From positions 1 to 64,000 of the forward strand of contig CADFMD010000012.1 of assembly GCA_902835305.1 (NCBI GenBank): DNA of 64,000 nucleotides, read 5' to 3'. Shown here piece after piece: positions 52,440 through 61,334 of this stretch. This stretch comes from Coriobacteriaceae bacterium (lineage in GTDB: Bacteria > Actinomycetota > Coriobacteriia > Coriobacteriales > Coriobacteriaceae). Numbering within the stretch: the first letter of the stretch is position 1; every line of letters starts with the position of its first letter. Both the position numbers and the translations under genes were made by a program. The notes beneath the pieces were generated by a model. It saw nothing but the letters and a program-made list of their open reading frames with translations, was not told the DNA's origin and made no database searches.

Positions 52440-53891
52440 ATGGCGGACAAGAACGCAGAAGTTGCAGTCGAAGGTAACGGTGGCATGAAGAAAACGCTCT
52501 CGCTCTGGAACTTCTTCACCATCGGTTTCGGTGCCATCATCGGTACCGGTTGGGTTCTGCAGGTCGGCGACTGGATGGTCGTGGGCGGCGGTCCCGTTCC
52601 CGCTATGATCGCATTCCTCTTGGGTGCAATCTTTCTCGTGCCCGTCGGAGCTGTTTTCGGTGAGCTCACGGCTGCTATCCCCATCTCGGGCGGCATCGTC
52701 GAGTATGTCGATCGTAGCTTTGGCCGTACGATGAGCTACATCACCGGCTGGCTCCTGGCCCTGGGCAACGGCATCCTGTGCCCGTGGGAGGCCATCGCCA
52801 TCTCGACCCTCGTGTCCGAGATGTTCGGCAGCCTGCCCGGCCTTGAGTGGCTGCGCGCCGTCAAGCTCTACACCATCCTGGGCGCCGACGTTTACCTGTT
52901 CCCGACGCTGATCGCGCTCGGCTTTGCAACCTACGTCATCTTCCTCAACTTCCGCGGTGCCAGCTCGGCCGCCAAGCTGCAGGCCTTCCTGACCAAGGCC
53001 CTGCTCTGCGGCATGCTGCTCGCCATGGGCGTCTCGCTGTTCACCGGCTCGCCTGACAACGCCATGCCCGTGTTCTCCCAGGTCACCGGTGCTGGCGGCG
53101 GCAAGCCTGCTACCGAGGGCACCAGCCTGTTCGCCGGTATCGTTTCGGTCCTGGTTCTGACCCCGTTCTTCTACGCCGGCTTCGACACCATTCCTCAGCA
53201 GGCTGAGGAAGCAGCCGAGGGCCTCAACTGGAACAAGTTCGGTAAGATCATCTCCCTGGCCCTGCTGGCCGCCGGCGGCTTCTACATGGTCTGCATCTAC
53301 TCGTTCGGCACCATCCTCGACTGGCATGAGTTTGTTAAGAGCCCGGTTCCCGCGCTTGCCTGCCTCAAGGGCATCAACATGCTCCTGTACCTGGCCATGC
53401 TCGTCATCGCCACGCTTGGACCCATGGGCCCGATGAACTCCTTCTACGGTGCCACGAGCCGCATCATGCTCGCCATGGGCCGAAAGGGCCAGCTGCCCGA
53501 GAAGTTCGCCGAGGTCGATCCCAAGTCCGGCGCTCCCAAGCTCGCCTGCGTCGTTCTGGGCGTCATCACCGTCGTCGGTCCGTTCCTGGGCAAGAACATG
53601 CTCATCCCTCTGACCAACGTGTCGGCTCTCGCCTTCATCTTCTCCTGCGGCATGGTCGCCCTCGCTTGCCTGCGCATGCGCTTCACCGAGCCCGACCTGC
53701 CTCGTCCCTACGAGGTGCCCGGCGGCAAGTTTGGCATCAGCCTCGCTACCGTTGCCTGCGGCACCATCATTGGCCTGCTCGTGATCCCGTTCTCTCCCGC
53801 CTCCCTCAACATGGTGGAGTGGAGCATCGTGATCGGCTGGCTGGCTGTTGGTCTGGCCCTCATGGCCTTCACCAATTCCCGCAAAAAATAA
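52440..53891 (+). CDS. APC-family amino acid permease
   Basis: Integral membrane transporter of 483 aa with about 12 hydrophobic segments. The first helix region reads LWNFFTIGFGAIIGTGWVLQ, whose G-A-I-I-G-T-G loop is the APC substrate-binding motif. The loop EEAAEGLNWN and the C-terminal EPDLPRPYEVPGGKFG are also family-like. Aaaggagggg precedes ATG 52440. It is followed by an amidohydrolase gene, so uptake of an amino-acid-derived substrate that is then hydrolysed is a reasonable guess. Confidence 0.9.
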   Translation: MADKNAEVAVEGNGGMKKTLSLWNFFTIGFGAIIGTGWVLQVGDWMVVGGGPVPAMIAFLLGAIFLVPVGAVFGELTAAIPISGGIVEYVDRSFGRTMSYITGWLLALGNGILCPWEAIAISTLVSEMFGSLPGLEWLRAVKLYTILGADVYLFPTLIALGFATYVIFLNFRGASSAAKLQAFLTKALLCGMLLAMGVSLFTGSPDNAMPVFSQVTGAGGGKPATEGTSLFAGIVSVLVLTPFFYAGFDTIPQQAEEAAEGLNWNKFGKIISLALLAAGGFYMVCIYSFGTILDWHEFVKSPVPALACLKGINMLLYLAMLVIATLGPMGPMNSFYGATSRIMLAMGRKGQLPEKFAEVDPKSGAPKLACVVLGVITVVGPFLGKNMLIPLTNVSALAFIFSCGMVALACLRMRFTEPDLPRPYEVPGGKFGISLATVACGTIIGLLVIPFSPASLNMVEWSIVIGWLAVGLALMAFTNSRKK

Positions 53892-53911
53892 CGCCGAGCC
53901 GGGGCGGATCG

Positions 53912-53940
53912 GGTGCGCGGAGCCCTCTCTTCCGCGCACC
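53912..53940 (+). terminator. Hairpin after permease
   Basis: Arms ggtgcgcgga (53912-53921) and tccgcgcacc (53931-53940), without a T-run. The permease and amidohydrolase may still share a transcript. Confidence 0.5.
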
Positions 53941-54022
53941 GAACCCGGCGCCACTTGGGTAGTTTTGTGAGGCCTTAACCCAACGCGGCCTCGCCCACTA
54001 TATGGATCCATAAGGAGGAACC

Positions 54023-55300
54023 ATGTCCACTAAGTATGCAATCGTTGGCGGCAAGCTCATCGACGGTACCGGTGCCGAGCCGGTCGAGAACTCCCTCGTT
54101 CTCGTCGACGACAATGGCAAGATCGAGTACGCCGGCACTATGCAGGACCTTCCCGAGGGCGTTGAGGTTATCGACGCCGCCGGCAAGACCGTCCTTCCCG
54201 GCCTGATCGACACCCACCTGCATTTCTCGGGCAACCTGACCGACGATGACACCGACTGGGTCATGCAGCCGCTCCTCGAGAAGCAGGCCGTCGCCGTCAA
54301 GCAGGCCTACGACTGCCTCACCCACGGTCTCACCACCGTCTGCGAGATCGGCCGCTTTGGTATCCAGATCCGCGACTGCATCGACAAGGGCGTCTTCAAG
54401 GGCCCGCGCGTTCTGGCCACTGGCCTCGGCTTCTGCCGCGTTGCCGGCCACGGTGACTCCCACCACTGCAGCCAGCAGCTCAACAAGGAATCGCACCCCT
54501 GGGGCGACCAGGTCGACGGTCCTTGGGATCTGCGTAAGGCCGTCCGTCGTCGCCTGCGCGAGAACCCCGATGCCATCAAGATCTGGGCTACCGGTGGCGG
54601 CATCTGGCGCTGGGATTCCGGTCGCGACCAGCACTATTGCTCCGAGGAGATCCAGGCCGTGGTCGAAGAGGCAAAGATGGTCGGCATCCCCGTGTGGAGT
54701 CACTGCTACAACAACCACGCCGCCGCCTACGACTCCGTTCGCTTTGGCTGCGAGCAGCTGATTCACGGCTTCGATATCGATGAGCGCACCATGGACCTCA
54801 TGGCCGAGCAGGGCACCTTCTTCACCCCGACGATCGCCTTCCTGCCCACCTGGTACGCCACCTATCCGCCCGTCTACGTCCCCGAGCTGCACGACAAGTA
54901 CGAGGGCACCCTGGTCGAGAAGGAGCTGCAGCGCAACTACGACTGCCTGCGCGAGGCCAAGAAGCGCGGCGTCGTCATGACGATCGGCTCCGACTCCTTC
55001 TCCTTCGTCACCCCGTACGGCACCTGCTCCATCGAGGAGATGTACGAGTTCGTCGACAAGATCGGCTTCACTCCGGTCGAGACCATCACCTGCGCCACCC
55101 TCAACGGTGCCAAGATGTGCCACATCGAGGACGAGACCGGTTCCATCGAGGCCGGCAAGTGCGCCGACCTGCTGGTTGTCAACGGTGACGTCGCCGCCGA
55201 CATCCACGTGCTCAACACCGACAACATGGACGTCATCATGAAGGACGGCTGGATTGTCGAGGCTGGCACCTTCGGCGAGGCAAACAAGTACAGCGCCTAA
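54023..55300 (+). CDS. Metal-dependent amidohydrolase
   Basis: Cytoplasmic TIM-barrel hydrolase of 425 aa in the imidazolonepropionase/prolidase-like branch. Metal-binding features are HLHF after PGLIDT (about residue 64), the bridging Lys in AIKIWATGGG, SHCYNNH, LIHGFDID and the catalytic Asp in TIGSDSF. N- and C-terminal beta segments form the usual small domain (SIEAGKCADLLVV). It probably cleaves an amide or peptide bond of a compound brought in by the permease upstream. Specific substrate unknown. Confidence 0.9.
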   Translation: MSTKYAIVGGKLIDGTGAEPVENSLVLVDDNGKIEYAGTMQDLPEGVEVIDAAGKTVLPGLIDTHLHFSGNLTDDDTDWVMQPLLEKQAVAVKQAYDCLTHGLTTVCEIGRFGIQIRDCIDKGVFKGPRVLATGLGFCRVAGHGDSHHCSQQLNKESHPWGDQVDGPWDLRKAVRRRLRENPDAIKIWATGGGIWRWDSGRDQHYCSEEIQAVVEEAKMVGIPVWSHCYNNHAAAYDSVRFGCEQLIHGFDIDERTMDLMAEQGTFFTPTIAFLPTWYATYPPVYVPELHDKYEGTLVEKELQRNYDCLREAKKRGVVMTIGSDSFSFVTPYGTCSIEEMYEFVDKIGFTPVETITCATLNGAKMCHIEDETGSIEAGKCADLLVVNGDVAADIHVLNTDNMDVIMKDGWIVEAGTFGEANKYSA

Positions 55301-55351
55301 GCTACCGTTCATCGATGGCTTGATGTAAAACACAGTATTTGATTGCATAAT

Positions 55352-55387
55352 GCAATAAAGAGGGTCGCTTGCGGCCCTCTTTATTGC
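55352..55387 (+). terminator. Terminator after amidohydrolase
   Basis: Perfect 13-base arms gcaataaagaggg (55352-55364) and ccctctttattgc (55375-55387). Confidence 0.8.
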
Positions 55388-55418
55388 TATGGGGTGCGTC
55401 AGTAATAAGGAGATGACG

Positions 55419-56804
55419 GTGGATCTCAATAGGCTGATTCTGGGCAAGAGCTACAACTCTACCAAGGTCTTTCGTACCGCTCAGCATGTGGTTCAAGCCA
55501 TCTTGCTCGGTATTGTCGTTCCGCTGCTTATCCTGCTGCTCATCTGGGATCTAACCGATAATCCCAATCCCGTTCCGGCCGTTGTCGTCATTGCCGGCTT
55601 GGTCATGCTGTGCTTCTTCTTCTCGTACGTCTTTGTCGTTCCCGACGACCTCACATCGAGCGCTACCGACCGTACGCTCGCCATCGCGTCGAAAATATTC
55701 GCCTACACGTCGCGCGGCCTTACGCCCGAAGCTGCCCTGGGCGCCTCTAAGATCATCCTGTCCGAAACCATCGCCTCTGCCATCTGCTTTACCGACGGCA
55801 AGCAGGTGTTGGCAAGCTGGGGCGAGGACTCGGCAAAATGCCCCGCGGGCACCCCGGTGGTGCTGCGGACCACGCTCAATGTGATCAACAGCGGTGAGCA
55901 AAGCGTGTTCTCGCGCGATGCCTCGACCGAGACGGGTGGCTACTTTCCGCGCCTGCGCGCCGGTATTGTCGCACCGCTTACCGTGCGCGGGCATTGCGTG
56001 GGCACGCTCGAGCTGTATTATCCCCGTCTGAGCAGCATCGATATGCGCCAGACGGCGCTTGCCTCGGGCTTTGCCGACCTCATTTCCACGCAGCTTGCGA
56101 GCTTTGAGCTCGAGCGTCAGGACGAGCTTACGGCCCGCGTGGAGCTGCGCGCCTTGCAATCGCAGGTCGATCCTCATTTTCTGTTTAACACCATCAGCAC
56201 CATTGTGTCGCTCGTACGTACCGAGCCGGACAAGGCCAGGTCGCTGCTCATCGACTTTTCCAATTACTACCGTCAGACGCTTTCTGATTCCGATACCCTC
56301 ACAACGCTCGAGCACGAGGTGGAACAGGGCACTCGCTATATCAATCTTATGCAGGCTCGTTATGGCGACGGCCGTCTGCGCGTCTCGGTCGATATCGACT
56401 TTGAGGTGCGCGACAGCCTGGTGCCGCCGTTTATCTTGCAGCCGCTGCTCGAAAACTGCATCAAGCATGCGCAGCGCGAGACCGAGCCGCTTTCTATTCA
56501 TGTTAGGGCTTTCGAGACCGATGACGGTTTGGAGATCATCGTCGAGGACGACGGCATCGGTATGAGCGAAGAGGTCTGCGCGCATCTGTTTGAGCAACAT
56601 CGCCGAGAGGAGCCCGAGAGCATTACCGCCGACGGCTCCGTCAAGCGAGGTTGCGGCCTGGCGCTCTTCAACGTGCTTCAGCGCATCCATTTCTTTTACG
56701 GAGAAGATTCCGGCATGCGCGTGAAGTCCCAGGAGGGCGTGGGAACGCAGGTCATCGTCGAGCTGAACGGCGAGCCGCATGAGCCCGCGCCGTTGACGGC
56801 GTAG
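55419..56804 (+). CDS. LytS-like sensor histidine kinase, system 1
   Basis: Sensor kinase of 461 aa. Two membrane helices (about residues 28-78) are followed by a GAF-like region (about 85-240), then the phospho-acceptor motif QVDPHFLFNTI and an ATPase domain with LLENCIKHA, DDGIGMS and GCGLALFNV. The start is GTG 55419, which has aaggag 6 nt upstream; ATG 55413 is too close and ATG 55389 lies inside the terminator. It pairs with the response regulator 38 bp downstream. Confidence 0.9.
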   Translation: MDLNRLILGKSYNSTKVFRTAQHVVQAILLGIVVPLLILLLIWDLTDNPNPVPAVVVIAGLVMLCFFFSYVFVVPDDLTSSATDRTLAIASKIFAYTSRGLTPEAALGASKIILSETIASAICFTDGKQVLASWGEDSAKCPAGTPVVLRTTLNVINSGEQSVFSRDASTETGGYFPRLRAGIVAPLTVRGHCVGTLELYYPRLSSIDMRQTALASGFADLISTQLASFELERQDELTARVELRALQSQVDPHFLFNTISTIVSLVRTEPDKARSLLIDFSNYYRQTLSDSDTLTTLEHEVEQGTRYINLMQARYGDGRLRVSVDIDFEVRDSLVPPFILQPLLENCIKHAQRETEPLSIHVRAFETDDGLEIIVEDDGIGMSEEVCAHLFEQHRREEPESITADGSVKRGCGLALFNVLQRIHFFYGEDSGMRVKSQEGVGTQVIVELNGEPHEPAPLTA

Positions 56805-56842
56805 CACGCGGTTGGATTGAGAGAAAAAGAGGGGAAGCACAT

Positions 56843-57577
56843 ATGTCCGAAGGCTGGAACATCTTGGTGGTTGATGACGAACCTCCCATTAGGGCTGAGC
56901 TACGCTATCTGTTGGAAAAGGATACGCGTGTGGGCCAGATTGCCGAGGCGGGCAATGTCACCGAAGCCGTAGAGTCGATTCTGTCGAACAAGCCCGACGT
57001 GCTGTTTTTAGACATTACCATGCCCGGTCGCTCGGGAATTGAGCTTGCCGAGACGCTGCAGAACCTAAAGACGCCGCCGGTGGTTGTGTTTGTGACGGCG
57101 TTTGCCGAGTATGCGGCTGATGCCTATAACCTCGATGCCGTCGATTATGTCGTCAAGCCGGTCGAGGACGCACGCCTGTCAAAGGCACTCGACAAGATCA
57201 AGGCAGCCTTGGGTGTCCGTCGTGTTATCCACGCTCCGCGCCAGCCTTTGCGTCTGACGGTGGACCGCGGGGGCAAAAAGGTGTTCATTCCCGCCGCAGA
57301 CGTCTGCTACTTTGAGGCGCGCGCCGATTTTTGCAACGCCATCTGCGCCGAGGGAACGTACCTGATCAATGAGTCGATCTCTTCGCTCGAGCGTCGCTTG
57401 GACTCCGAGGGCTTTATTCGCGTTCATCGCAGCTACCTGGTCAATTTGGAAGACGTGCACAATGTTGAGATTGGCTCCACGGGGTTGATGGAGCTCAGGC
57501 TCGACCGCGTGAACTCGACGGTACCGGTGTCCCGTCGTCGTGCCGCCGAGGTCAAGTCGCACCTGGGGCTTGCGTAA
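56843..57577 (+). CDS. LytTR-family response regulator, system 1
   Basis: Transcription regulator of 244 aa. The receiver domain (about 6-120) has VVDDEP, phospho-Asp in VLFLDITMPG and the Lys of VKPVED. The LytTR DNA-binding domain (about 142-240) includes FIPAADVCYFEA and FIRVHRSYLVNL. It probably controls wall, uptake or virulence-type genes, as LytTR proteins do. Targets are not visible. Confidence 0.93.
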   Translation: MSEGWNILVVDDEPPIRAELRYLLEKDTRVGQIAEAGNVTEAVESILSNKPDVLFLDITMPGRSGIELAETLQNLKTPPVVVFVTAFAEYAADAYNLDAVDYVVKPVEDARLSKALDKIKAALGVRRVIHAPRQPLRLTVDRGGKKVFIPAADVCYFEARADFCNAICAEGTYLINESISSLERRLDSEGFIRVHRSYLVNLEDVHNVEIGSTGLMELRLDRVNSTVPVSRRRAAEVKSHLGLA

Positions 57578-57669
57578 GAGGCTTGCGTGCTGTCGTTTAC
57601 CATCGCAGGTTTGGCATGGGCGCGCGGTGGGCATAATGGGTGGCATCGAATGAAATCGAAAGGATCATT

Positions 57670-58614
57670 ATGCCCGCGCTTATCACCCATCATCTGTTTG
57701 GCGAGGAAAGCATCGACCGTCTTCCGCAGGGCGTCATAACGTCCGATGAAGAGCGCATTGCCTTTATCTTGGGAAACCAAGGCCCCGACCCGTTTTTCTT
57801 TCACATTCTGACACCGCGTGTTTCCGACTGCACGCTGCTGGCGCAGGTCATGCATCGGTCGCGCATGTCTCGCCAGTTCGCGTGCCTGCGCGACGGCGTG
57901 TCGCATCTGCTGCCGCGTGACGCCAGCTTGGGTCGTGCCTTTGCGCTGGGCCTGCTGTCTCATTACGTGCTCGACCGCAACGCTCACCCCTTTGTCTATG
58001 AGCAGCAGTTTGGCATCGTGGAGTCCGATTCAGAGCTTGAGGATTCGAGCAGTCAGGTCCATGCCGTGATCGAGAGCGACCTGGATGTACTGATGCTGCA
58101 GCTTAAACGCGATGGCGCTACGGTCGACGATTACCCGCCGGCGGGCGAGATCGTCACCACCGATCGCATCAATCGCGTGGCCGGCGTGCTGATGAGCTAT
58201 GTTGCCGGACGCGTGTACGGCATTGACATTCCGGCGGGGGAGTACGGTGCTGCCGTTGCCAATATGCAGCGACTTTACCGCGCGATTGAGCCGGCCGGCT
58301 CCGCAAAGACGCGCGCGATCTCGCTGGTTGAGGGCTTGGTGCACGACTACTCGCTGCTCGACGGCCTTGCGCACCGCGTGACGACCGAGCTGCCCGAGCG
58401 TACCGGCAACCTGGGCCACTTGGCATGGAAGAACCCCTTTACCGATGAAGTCTCGACCGAGAGCTTCCCCGAGGTCTTTGACCGCGCGCTGCTCGATTAC
58501 GAGTGCACGGTTGCCCGCTTTATCGAGACCGGCGATATGGAAGCCGTGACCAACCATGTCAATTACAGCGGTCGCGTGCTCAATGCCGATGAGGAGTTCG
58601 ACCGCGAGGAATAG
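57670..58614 (+). CDS. Zinc-dependent phospholipase C-like protein
   Basis: Protein of 314 aa. It opens with THHLFGEES and contains ILGNQGPDPFFFH, ALGLLSHYVLDRNAHPFVYE and a later HAVIESDLD. This His/Asp/Glu set resembles the zinc-dependent phospholipase C family. No signal peptide is present, so it may act inside the cell. Aaagga precedes ATG 57670. Function inferred from fold-like motifs only. Confidence 0.72.
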   Translation: MPALITHHLFGEESIDRLPQGVITSDEERIAFILGNQGPDPFFFHILTPRVSDCTLLAQVMHRSRMSRQFACLRDGVSHLLPRDASLGRAFALGLLSHYVLDRNAHPFVYEQQFGIVESDSELEDSSSQVHAVIESDLDVLMLQLKRDGATVDDYPPAGEIVTTDRINRVAGVLMSYVAGRVYGIDIPAGEYGAAVANMQRLYRAIEPAGSAKTRAISLVEGLVHDYSLLDGLAHRVTTELPERTGNLGHLAWKNPFTDEVSTESFPEVFDRALLDYECTVARFIETGDMEAVTNHVNYSGRVLNADEEFDREE

Positions 58615-58715
58615 GGCTCATGCGTGCCCCTTTGCCGAATCCTTACCGGTGCTTCTGGACAATTGGGGTACGATGAACTAACTGCATATCGGGTAAATAC
58701 GAAGGGTCCCTGTCC

Positions 58716-59975
58716 ATGAAATACACCAAGCTCGAGCGTAACTGGGTTATGTACGATGTGGGCAATTCGGCCCTCGTGCTGCTCAATACCTCGGTGGTGC
58801 CCATTTACTTTAACGCCATCAATACCGGCGCTTCCTCGGCCGACCTGGTGGTCGCTTGGGGCAATGCGCAGACGATCGCCTCGCTGGTCATCGCCATGCT
58901 CATGCCCATTCTGGGCGCACTTGCCGACTACGCCGGCAACAAGATCAAGTTCTTCTTGGGCTTCTTCCTCACGGGCCTGGTGCTTTGCCTGGCGCAGGCT
59001 ATCCCAATGTCCGCCATGGCATTTTTGACCGTGTACGTGCTGTGCACCATCGGCCTTAACTCTTCTATGACGTTCTACGACGCCATGCTGCCCGACATTA
59101 CCACCGACGAGCGCATGGACGCCGTGTCCAGCTCGGGCTATGCCTGGGGCTACATCGGTTCCACCGTGCCGTTCGTCATCTGCCTGGCGCTCATCATGGG
59201 TGGCCCCGCCCTTGGCGTCCCTACCATGCTGGCAACGCGTCTGTCGTTTATCATCACTGGTGCCTGGTGGCTCATCTTTACTCTGCCGCTCATTCGCACC
59301 TATAAGCAAAAGTACGGTCGCGAGCGCGGTCCCGAGGATACCATCGGCCACATCGTGGGCGGTGTGTTCTCCGAGGTCGGACACACCATGCGCGAGATTG
59401 CCCACAATAAGACCGTGCTGGTCTACATGATCGCGTTCTTCTTCTATATCGACGGTGTGCACACGGTCATTTCCATGGCCACCAGTTACGGATCGGCCTT
59501 GGGCATCGATTCGACGCAGCTGGTGCTGGCGCTGCTCGTTACGCAGTTCGTGGCCTTTCCGTCCGCCATCATCTACGGCAAGCTCGCCGGACGCGTGGGC
59601 ACGCTCAACATGATCCTGGTGGCGGTCGCCGCCTACATGGGGATTGTGCTGTTCGCCGCGTTCTTCCTAAAGACCGCCTTTGAATTCTGGGTGCTTGCCA
59701 TTATGGTCGGCCTGTTCCAGGGCGGTGTGCAGGCGCTCAGCCGTAGCTACTTTGGCCGCATTATCCCCAAGGAAAAGTCCAACGAGTACTACGGCTTCTT
59801 TGACATCTTTGGTCGTTATGCAAGCGTTATGGGCACCTTCCTGGTGTCGGTCGTCACCTCGCTGACCGGCAACCCGTCGCTGGGCGTCCTTTCCATTGGT
59901 GTGCTGCTGGTCGTTGGCTTTATGCTGCTGGTCCGCTTGTCCCGCATGACTCGGGCGGCAGAGCATGCCGCATAG
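58716..59975 (+). CDS. MFS transporter, UMF1/Atg22-like
   Basis: Integral membrane protein of 419 aa with about 12 spans. The start NWVMYDVGNSAL and the loop SMTFYDAMLPDITTDERMDA with SSSGYAWGYIGS are characteristic of the UMF1 family (related to yeast Atg22), generally regarded as metabolite exporters. It has its own likely promoter (tacgat near 58671). Substrate unknown. Confidence 0.88.
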   Translation: MKYTKLERNWVMYDVGNSALVLLNTSVVPIYFNAINTGASSADLVVAWGNAQTIASLVIAMLMPILGALADYAGNKIKFFLGFFLTGLVLCLAQAIPMSAMAFLTVYVLCTIGLNSSMTFYDAMLPDITTDERMDAVSSSGYAWGYIGSTVPFVICLALIMGGPALGVPTMLATRLSFIITGAWWLIFTLPLIRTYKQKYGRERGPEDTIGHIVGGVFSEVGHTMREIAHNKTVLVYMIAFFFYIDGVHTVISMATSYGSALGIDSTQLVLALLVTQFVAFPSAIIYGKLAGRVGTLNMILVAVAAYMGIVLFAAFFLKTAFEFWVLAIMVGLFQGGVQALSRSYFGRIIPKEKSNEYYGFFDIFGRYASVMGTFLVSVVTSLTGNPSLGVLSIGVLLVVGFMLLVRLSRMTRAAEHAA

Positions 59976-60089
59976 GAGCGAGCGGCTATTGTGCCTGTCC
60001 ACGGTACTCTTTTGGGGTTATCCGCAATAAACATTGCGACTTGCGAGCAATGATTTGCCCAAGTGGGTATGATGGAATCAGCTAGGTCG

Positions 60090-60125
60090 CGGGGCGTCGC
60101 CTGTGTTTGGCGGCGTCCCGTTTTT
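60090..60125 (+). terminator. Hairpin with T-run before glycosyltransferase
   Basis: Arms cggggcgtcgcc and ggcggcgtcccg followed by ttttt. It lies between a possible -10 (tatgat, 60068-60073) and the next gene, so it may attenuate that transcript or end the MFS transcript. Confidence 0.6.
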
Positions 60126-60146
60126 GTGTTGCAGGGAGGGTAAGGC

Positions 60147-61334
60147 ATGAACGCCACGGTCGTGATTCCAACGTATTGGGCGGGTGATGACGCTTGCGCA
60201 AACGCCCCTGGCACCTATGATCATTCGACGCGACTCAACGCCGACAATCCCGAACTCGACCGCTGCCTGGTCTCGCTTGAGCAGGTACGTGACATCCCGC
60301 GCATCATCCTTTTGGTGGTCTGTCCCGTTTCTGCCACAGCCGATGTGTCGCTGCGCGTGCGCGAGATTGTCGACGCGCATCCCACGCTCAAGGTCACCGT
60401 TGTCACCAACACCCAGGCCTCGCGCATCGCAGACCGGGTTGCTCAGATCGCGCCCAAGGGTTCGGGCGAGTGCGTGAGCCTGCGAGGCTACGGTGCCATC
60501 CGCAACATGGGGCTAGCCTGTGCCGCTGTGCTGGGGCATGACGCGGTTATCTTTTTGGATGACGATGAGACTGTCATCGACGCCGACTTTATGAAGCGCG
60601 CGACCTATGCGTTGGGGCAGCAGACGCGTCAGGGCTTGCCGATCTTGGTCAAGAGCGGCTATTTCTACGATCGCGACGGCTCGCCGCTGGCTCCCACGGA
60701 CAAGGCGGGCATCTGCCATCGTTGGTGGACCAAGCGCATCGAGTTCAACCGTTGGATGAAAAAGGCGCTCTCGGGCACCCGCATCTCGCGCTCCAACTAC
60801 GTGTGCGGCGGCCTGATGGCCCTGCACGCCCGCGCCTTTACGCGTGTGGCCTTTGACCCGTTTATCACCCGCGGCGAGGACTTGGATTACCTCTTTAACA
60901 TGCGCATGTTTGGCTACGACGTGTGGTTCGATAACGAGTGGACCGTGCGCCATCTGCCTCCGGAGTCCGAAAAGCGCTCACCGCGCTTTATGCAGGATGT
61001 ATACCGTTGGTACTACGAACGGGCCAAGTTGACATTCGCCGCGCATCAAAAGGAGCTCATTCCCGTTACGGCGGCATCACTCATGCCCTACCCGGGCCCG
61101 TGGATTTCGCGCGAGCTCGACGACCGCGTGCGCAAGACCGCTATGGTCCGCAGCGTGTTTACCCGCGAGCATGAGGGCTACCTGCGCATTTGGCGCCATG
61201 GCATCGACGAGGCAAAGGCCTATGCGCGCCAAAACGCTGCAAGCTACCTGCGTTTCCAGAGCTTTTGGCCCAAGATCATGGACGGGCTTTGGCGTGACGC
61301 ACAACTGATCAGTATCCTGGAGGGGGCCGAATGA
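60147..61334 (+). CDS. Family 2 glycosyltransferase
   Basis: GT-A-fold transferase of 395 aa. ATVVIPTYWAG opens the nucleotide-sugar domain. The DDD motif is in VIFLDDDETVID and the acceptor-side ED in FITRGEDLDYLFNMR. No membrane helix is clear, so it is probably cytoplasmic. The gene overlaps the second sensor kinase by 4 bases, linking a sugar transfer step to that regulatory system. Donor and acceptor are not known. Confidence 0.85.
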   Translation: MNATVVIPTYWAGDDACANAPGTYDHSTRLNADNPELDRCLVSLEQVRDIPRIILLVVCPVSATADVSLRVREIVDAHPTLKVTVVTNTQASRIADRVAQIAPKGSGECVSLRGYGAIRNMGLACAAVLGHDAVIFLDDDETVIDADFMKRATYALGQQTRQGLPILVKSGYFYDRDGSPLAPTDKAGICHRWWTKRIEFNRWMKKALSGTRISRSNYVCGGLMALHARAFTRVAFDPFITRGEDLDYLFNMRMFGYDVWFDNEWTVRHLPPESEKRSPRFMQDVYRWYYERAKLTFAAHQKELIPVTAASLMPYPGPWISRELDDRVRKTAMVRSVFTREHEGYLRIWRHGIDEAKAYARQNAASYLRFQSFWPKIMDGLWRDAQLISILEGAE

